Source: Emticicia fluvialis (GTDB taxonomy: Bacteria; Bacteroidota; Bacteroidia; Cytophagales; Spirosomataceae). Taken from it: DNA of 64,000 nt. The position numbers and the translations under genes are program-made. The notes under the pieces were generated by a model that saw only the letters and a program-made list of their open reading frames with translations, had not been told where the DNA came from and made no database searches. The stretch spans positions 372,001-436,000 of the forward strand of contig NZ_JANUSD010000001.1 in assembly GCF_024793945.1 (NCBI RefSeq), in the 5' to 3' direction. Positions 60,738-64,000 of the stretch are shown piece after piece; position 1 is the stretch's first letter; each line of letters begins with the position of its first letter.

Positions 60738-61112
60738 ATGAGGATTGCAGGTGTTGACATCCCAGACAAGAAAAGAGGCGAGATCGCCCTTACGTACATC
60801 TACGGTATTGGTCGTAGTTCATCACAGAAAATTTTAGAAAAAGCTAATGTTAGCTTTGATAAAAAAGCCGGTGAGTGGAACGACGCAGAAGCAAATGCCA
60901 TTCGTGGTATTATCAGTGAGGAACTAACTGTTGAAGGACAGTTGCGTTCTGAGGTACAGCTTGCCATTAAACGTTTGATGGACATTGGTTGCTACCGTGG
61001 CGTTCGTCACCGTAAAGGACTTCCATTACGCGGACAACGTACCAAGAACAACTCACGTACCCGTAAAGGTAAACGTAAGACTGTAGCAAACAAGAAGAAA
61101 GCTACGAAGTAA
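60738..61112 (+). CDS. rpsM: 30S ribosomal protein S13
   Basis: This 124-residue head protein contacts the P-site tRNA and the large subunit. MRIAGVDIPDKKRGEIALTY, the YGIGRSSSQ helix, and GVRHRKGLPLRGQRTKNNSR are conserved. It follows rpmJ after six bases. Confidence 0.97.
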   Translation: MRIAGVDIPDKKRGEIALTYIYGIGRSSSQKILEKANVSFDKKAGEWNDAEANAIRGIISEELTVEGQLRSEVQLAIKRLMDIGCYRGVRHRKGLPLRGQRTKNNSRTRKGKRKTVANKKKATK

Positions 61113-61238
61113 TCCCTCTTAGGGTATTCCCCGGGTATCCTGAACAGATACGAATCCGGATTTTACGAGTAACGGGGGTAAAATCGAACAGAATACAGGT
61201 ATTTCTGTATTGCCTATCATTTAACACTGTTTGTCACA

Positions 61239-61634
61239 ATGGCACAAGCTAAAAGAAAAGATAAAGCAAAAAAAAGAGTAGTGATTGTGGAGCCTGTTGG
61301 TCAGGTTCACGTTAGGGCTTCTTTCAATAATATTATTATCTCTATTACCAATAGCCAGGGTCAGGTAATTTCCTGGGCTTCTGCTGGTAAGATGGGTTTT
61401 AAGGGTTCTAAGAAAAATACACCTTACGCGGCGCAGATGGCAGCACAAAACTGTGCGCAGGTAGCTTATGATGCCGGTATGCGTAAGGCTGAAGTATTCG
61501 TAAAAGGCCCTGGCGCTGGTCGTGAGTCAGCTATTCGTACGGTACAGAGTTCAGGTATTGAGGTTACTTCAATAACTGACGTAACTCCACTACCGCACAA
61601 CGGCTGTCGTCCTCCAAAACGCAGAAGAGTTTAG
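61239..61634 (+). CDS. rpsK: 30S ribosomal protein S11
   Basis: This 131-residue platform protein has FNNIIISITNSQGQVISWAS and the ending TPLPHNGCRPPKRRRV. It is 126 bases after rpsM; an AATACAG/CTGTATT hairpin lies in the gap. Confidence 0.97.
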   Translation: MAQAKRKDKAKKRVVIVEPVGQVHVRASFNNIIISITNSQGQVISWASAGKMGFKGSKKNTPYAAQMAAQNCAQVAYDAGMRKAEVFVKGPGAGRESAIRTVQSSGIEVTSITDVTPLPHNGCRPPKRRRV

Positions 61635-61844
61635 TACTTGGCAGAAGAGTGGAAATTTTTAAGATTATCTGAATTTTTCAGTAATAATTTAAAATTTTCA
61701 TTCTTCTGTTTATTAATTTTTATATTTAACATTTAGCCTGCATCACAGGCATCCGAAGTAAGAAAATAGTCGTGAAATACTATACCGATTGATAGTTTGG
61801 ACATTGGGGCTAATCAATCTTTACTTCGCTTAAATCAATCACAA

Positions 61845-62450
61845 ATGGCAAGATACACAGGTCCGAAAGTTAGAATTTCAAGAAAGTTTGGTGAACCGGT
61901 AATGGGCGCCAGCAAAGCATTAAGCAAAAAGAATTACGCTCCTGGCCAACATGGTAAAGGACGTAAAGGTAAAAAATCAGAGTACGGCCAACAGCTAATA
62001 GAAAAACAAAAAGTTAAGTATACTTATGGTATCTTAGAGCGTCAGTTTGCTCGTTTCTTCCATTTAGCGTCAGTAAAACAAGGGCGTACAGGTGAAAACC
62101 TTCTTAAATTGTGCGAAGCACGTCTTGACAACACCGTATATCGTTTAGGTATAGCTCCTACACGTCGTGCTGCCCGTCAGTTGGTTACTCACCGTCATAT
62201 TATTGTAGATGGTGAAGTTCTTAATATCCCGTCGCTAATATTGAAACCGGGTCAATTGGTAGGTGTGCGTGAAAAATCAAAAGCTCTTGAAGCAATCTCT
62301 GAAAGTTTGAAAGCTCGTAATGCCAAACGTTATAACTGGTTGGAGTGGGATAGCGCTGAAATGGTTGGTAAATTTATCAACTTCCCTGAGCGTGATCAAA
62401 TTCCAGAAAACTTCAACGAACAGGCCATCGTCGAGTTGTATAACAAATAA
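61845..62450 (+). CDS. rpsD: 30S ribosomal protein S4
   Basis: This 201-residue protein nucleates 16S rRNA assembly and in E. coli represses the alpha operon. I chose ATG 61845 (MARYTGPKVRISRKFGEP); an ATG at 61797 would add 16 residues not found in the family. The S4 RNA-binding domain (RLDNTVYRLGIAPTRRAARQ, VTHRHIIVDG) is clear. The 210-base leader includes a GCCTG/CAGGC hairpin. Confidence 0.97.
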   Translation: MARYTGPKVRISRKFGEPVMGASKALSKKNYAPGQHGKGRKGKKSEYGQQLIEKQKVKYTYGILERQFARFFHLASVKQGRTGENLLKLCEARLDNTVYRLGIAPTRRAARQLVTHRHIIVDGEVLNIPSLILKPGQLVGVREKSKALEAISESLKARNAKRYNWLEWDSAEMVGKFINFPERDQIPENFNEQAIVELYNK

Positions 62451-62569
62451 TATTTGTATAATAGTTGTGCCATTGCCGACAAAATCGGTGGTGGCACAGC
62501 TACGTTTTTTTATTGGTGGGTATAGCTAACCACCCTTTTCGTTAACGAAAACAAACACACTGCATACGT

Positions 62570-63559
62570 ATGTCAATATTAGCATTTCAAATGCCTGACA
62601 AGGTAGTCATGGAAAAAGCAGACGACTTCCATGGCTTTTTCGAGTTTAAGCCACTTGAAAGAGGGTATGGTGTGACCATCGGGAACGCCCTACGTCGTAT
62701 TTTGTTATCCTCTCTTGAAGGTTACGCAATCACGGCTGTAAGATTTCCCGGGGTATTACACGAATTTTCGAGCATTGAAGGGGTTGTAGATGATGTGACG
62801 GAAATCATCTTAAACCTTAAAATGGTTCGTTTCAAGAAAGTCTCAGATTATGTAGATAATAAGTTCACCGTCAGAGTAAAAAATCAAAGTATACTAACTG
62901 CTGGCGACCTGGGCAAATTTACACAAAGTTTTCAGATTCTGAATCCTGATTTGGTTATTGCCCGTTTGGACGATCAAAGAGAAATAGAAGTTGAAATTAT
63001 AGTAGATAAAGGACGTGGTTATGTTTCTGCTGAAGAGCACAAACAAACTGATTTACCAATTGGTTTTATATCGGTTGACTCAATCTATACCCCCATTAAA
63101 AATGTGAAGTATAGCATTGAAAATACCCGTGTTGAACAACGTACTGACTACGAAAAACTATTGCTTGAAATCAAAACTGATGGTTCTATCCACCCGGAAA
63201 GAGCTTTGCAGGAAGCTGCACATATTCTGATTCAGCACTTCTTGAAGTTCACTGACGAGAATATGGTATTTGATACCAAGAAAGATGATGAAGACAATAT
63301 TGTTGATGAAGAATTCTTGCACATGCGTAAGCTGTTGAAGACTTCTCTACAGGATTTGGATTTGTCGGTTCGTGCATACAACTGTTTGAAATCGGCGGAT
63401 ATCCGTACATTAGGCGACCTTGCAAGACTGGAAGTAGCCGACATGATGAAGTTCCGCAATTTCGGTAAGAAGTCTTTGACTGAGTTAGAGCAACTGGTTG
63501 CCGACAAAGGTCTTCACTTTGGTATGGATGTAACGAAATACAAATTAGACGAAGATTGA
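62570..63559 (+). CDS. rpoA: RNA polymerase alpha subunit
   Basis: This 329-residue subunit dimerises to start polymerase assembly. The N-terminal domain has GYGVTIGNALRRILLSS, and the C-terminal domain (about 250-320), which binds UP elements and activators, has LSVRAYNCLKSADIRTLGDL and FRNFGKKSLTELE. It lies 119 bases after rpsD. Confidence 0.97.
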   Translation: MSILAFQMPDKVVMEKADDFHGFFEFKPLERGYGVTIGNALRRILLSSLEGYAITAVRFPGVLHEFSSIEGVVDDVTEIILNLKMVRFKKVSDYVDNKFTVRVKNQSILTAGDLGKFTQSFQILNPDLVIARLDDQREIEVEIIVDKGRGYVSAEEHKQTDLPIGFISVDSIYTPIKNVKYSIENTRVEQRTDYEKLLLEIKTDGSIHPERALQEAAHILIQHFLKFTDENMVFDTKKDDEDNIVDEEFLHMRKLLKTSLQDLDLSVRAYNCLKSADIRTLGDLARLEVADMMKFRNFGKKSLTELEQLVADKGLHFGMDVTKYKLDED

Positions 63560-63568
63560 TTCTGATTT

Positions 63569-63608
63569 TTCCCCTTCTGATGTTTATTCATCCTAAGGGG
63601 AATTTTTG
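63569..63608 (+). terminator. Terminator-like hairpin between rpoA and rplQ
   Basis: TTCCCCTT (63569-63576) pairs with AAGGGGAA (63595-63602) and is followed by TTTTTG. It lies 10 bases after the rpoA stop, inside the alpha operon, so it may lower expression of rplQ or let it be transcribed separately. Confidence 0.65.
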
Positions 63609-63716
63609 TATATCCTCGAAACCGCAGTATTCGAATTTAAAATTTATCAATCGTAATAGGTGGAGTAACCAAGACTGCGTAGGTTATTTTGACCGTTACT
63701 TACGAAATATATTACA

Positions 63717-64000
63717 ATGAGACACGGTAACAAAACCAATCACTTAGGCAGAACCCATTCGCACAGAGATGCGTTGTTAAAAAACCTTGCCATTTCTTTA
63801 ATTCAGCACAAACGTATTGAAACAACTTTAGCTAAAGCCAAAGAATTGCGTAAATATGTAGAGCCTATTATTACAAAGGCAAAAAATGATACAACTCACT
63901 CACGTCGTATGGTATTCTCTTATTTGCAAGATAAAGAGTCTATCAAAACTCTTTTTGGTGAGATTGCAGAAAAAGTAGCCAACCGTAACGGTGGTTATAC
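63717..64000 (+). CDS. rplQ: 50S ribosomal protein L17, N-terminal part (cut by window end)
   Basis: The frame opens at ATG 63717 and runs off the end of the window with 94 codons visible. The start MRHGNKTNHLGRTHSHRDAL and KRIETTLAKAKELRKYVEP are diagnostic of L17. It is 157 bases after rpoA, beyond the terminator-like hairpin. Confidence 0.96.
   Translation, partial: MRHGNKTNHLGRTHSHRDALLKNLAISLIQHKRIETTLAKAKELRKYVEPIITKAKNDTTHSRRMVFSYLQDKESIKTLFGEIAEKVANRNGGY

Overview
This window is chromosomal DNA from a member of the Bacteroidota, most likely Cytophagales or a near relative. The signs are TAnnTTTG-type -7 promoter boxes, a type IX secretion (Por) sorting tail on the CotH protein, many short Bacteroidota-type lipoprotein signals, a TonB receptor with a carboxypeptidase-regulatory-like N-terminal domain, and zinc-ligand-poor L36 and S14 proteins. 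The genus assignment is inference. No rRNA, CRISPR array, insertion sequence or complete prophage was seen.

Layout. Positions 1-16 kb hold mostly housekeeping and small metabolic genes: the tail of an amidohydrolase, an SDR oxidoreductase, a Tat-exported Gfo/Idh/MocA oxidoreductase, a DUF3037/HipA-like kinase pair, TatD, an ElaA-type acetyltransferase, secreted CotH and nuclease proteins, a tcdA-coaX-outer membrane protein-lptC run, a cytochrome c/SCO pair, recN and an NlpC/P60 lipoprotein. At 16-25.4 kb are a peptidase-propeller-barrel fusion protein, tRNA-Ala(GGC), a small basic protein, and three exported proteins of a probable sugar-oxidation module (DUF1080, cupredoxin-propeller-HEAT fusion, FG-GAP protein).

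The most unusual part is 25.4-34.2 kb. It carries a lasso-peptide type biosynthetic locus: B2 protease, B1/PqqD-like recognition protein, sulfotransferase and HPr-kinase-like peptide kinase on the minus strand, and a divergent asparagine-synthetase-like cyclase on the plus strand. A 50-residue precursor gene, too short for routine ORF calling, lies at 29922-30074 on the minus strand. Its C-terminus has a short Gly/Thr/Ser-rich core with one Glu and a terminal Ser. The precursor is the last gene of a minus-strand run of six phage-tail-collar (MdpB-like) genes arranged as a tandem duplication of a three-gene, about 2-kb block. The pairing of a putative phospho- and sulfo-modified lasso peptide with collar proteins is my candidate for an undescribed system. 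A TonB-dependent receptor with a clear promoter and an overlapping inverted repeat follows at 34.8-37.4 kb.

From 37.7 to 46.9 kb come pstSCAB (phosphate import), mnmE with a repeat-derived in-frame insertion, a DUF3352-like membrane-anchored protein and a TlpA-like thioredoxin protein. From 47.1 kb to the end runs a single plus-strand ribosomal/secY/rpoA superoperon: rplC, D, W, B, rpsS, rplV, rpsC, rplP, rpmC, rpsQ, rplN, X, E, rpsN, H, rplF, R, rpsE, rpmD, rplO, secY, map, infA, rpmJ, rpsM, K, D, rpoA and partial rplQ. It lacks rpsJ at its head and instead starts behind a hairpin-rich leader flanked by two promoters. rpsC has a long Gly/Arg/Asp/Asn-rich tail.
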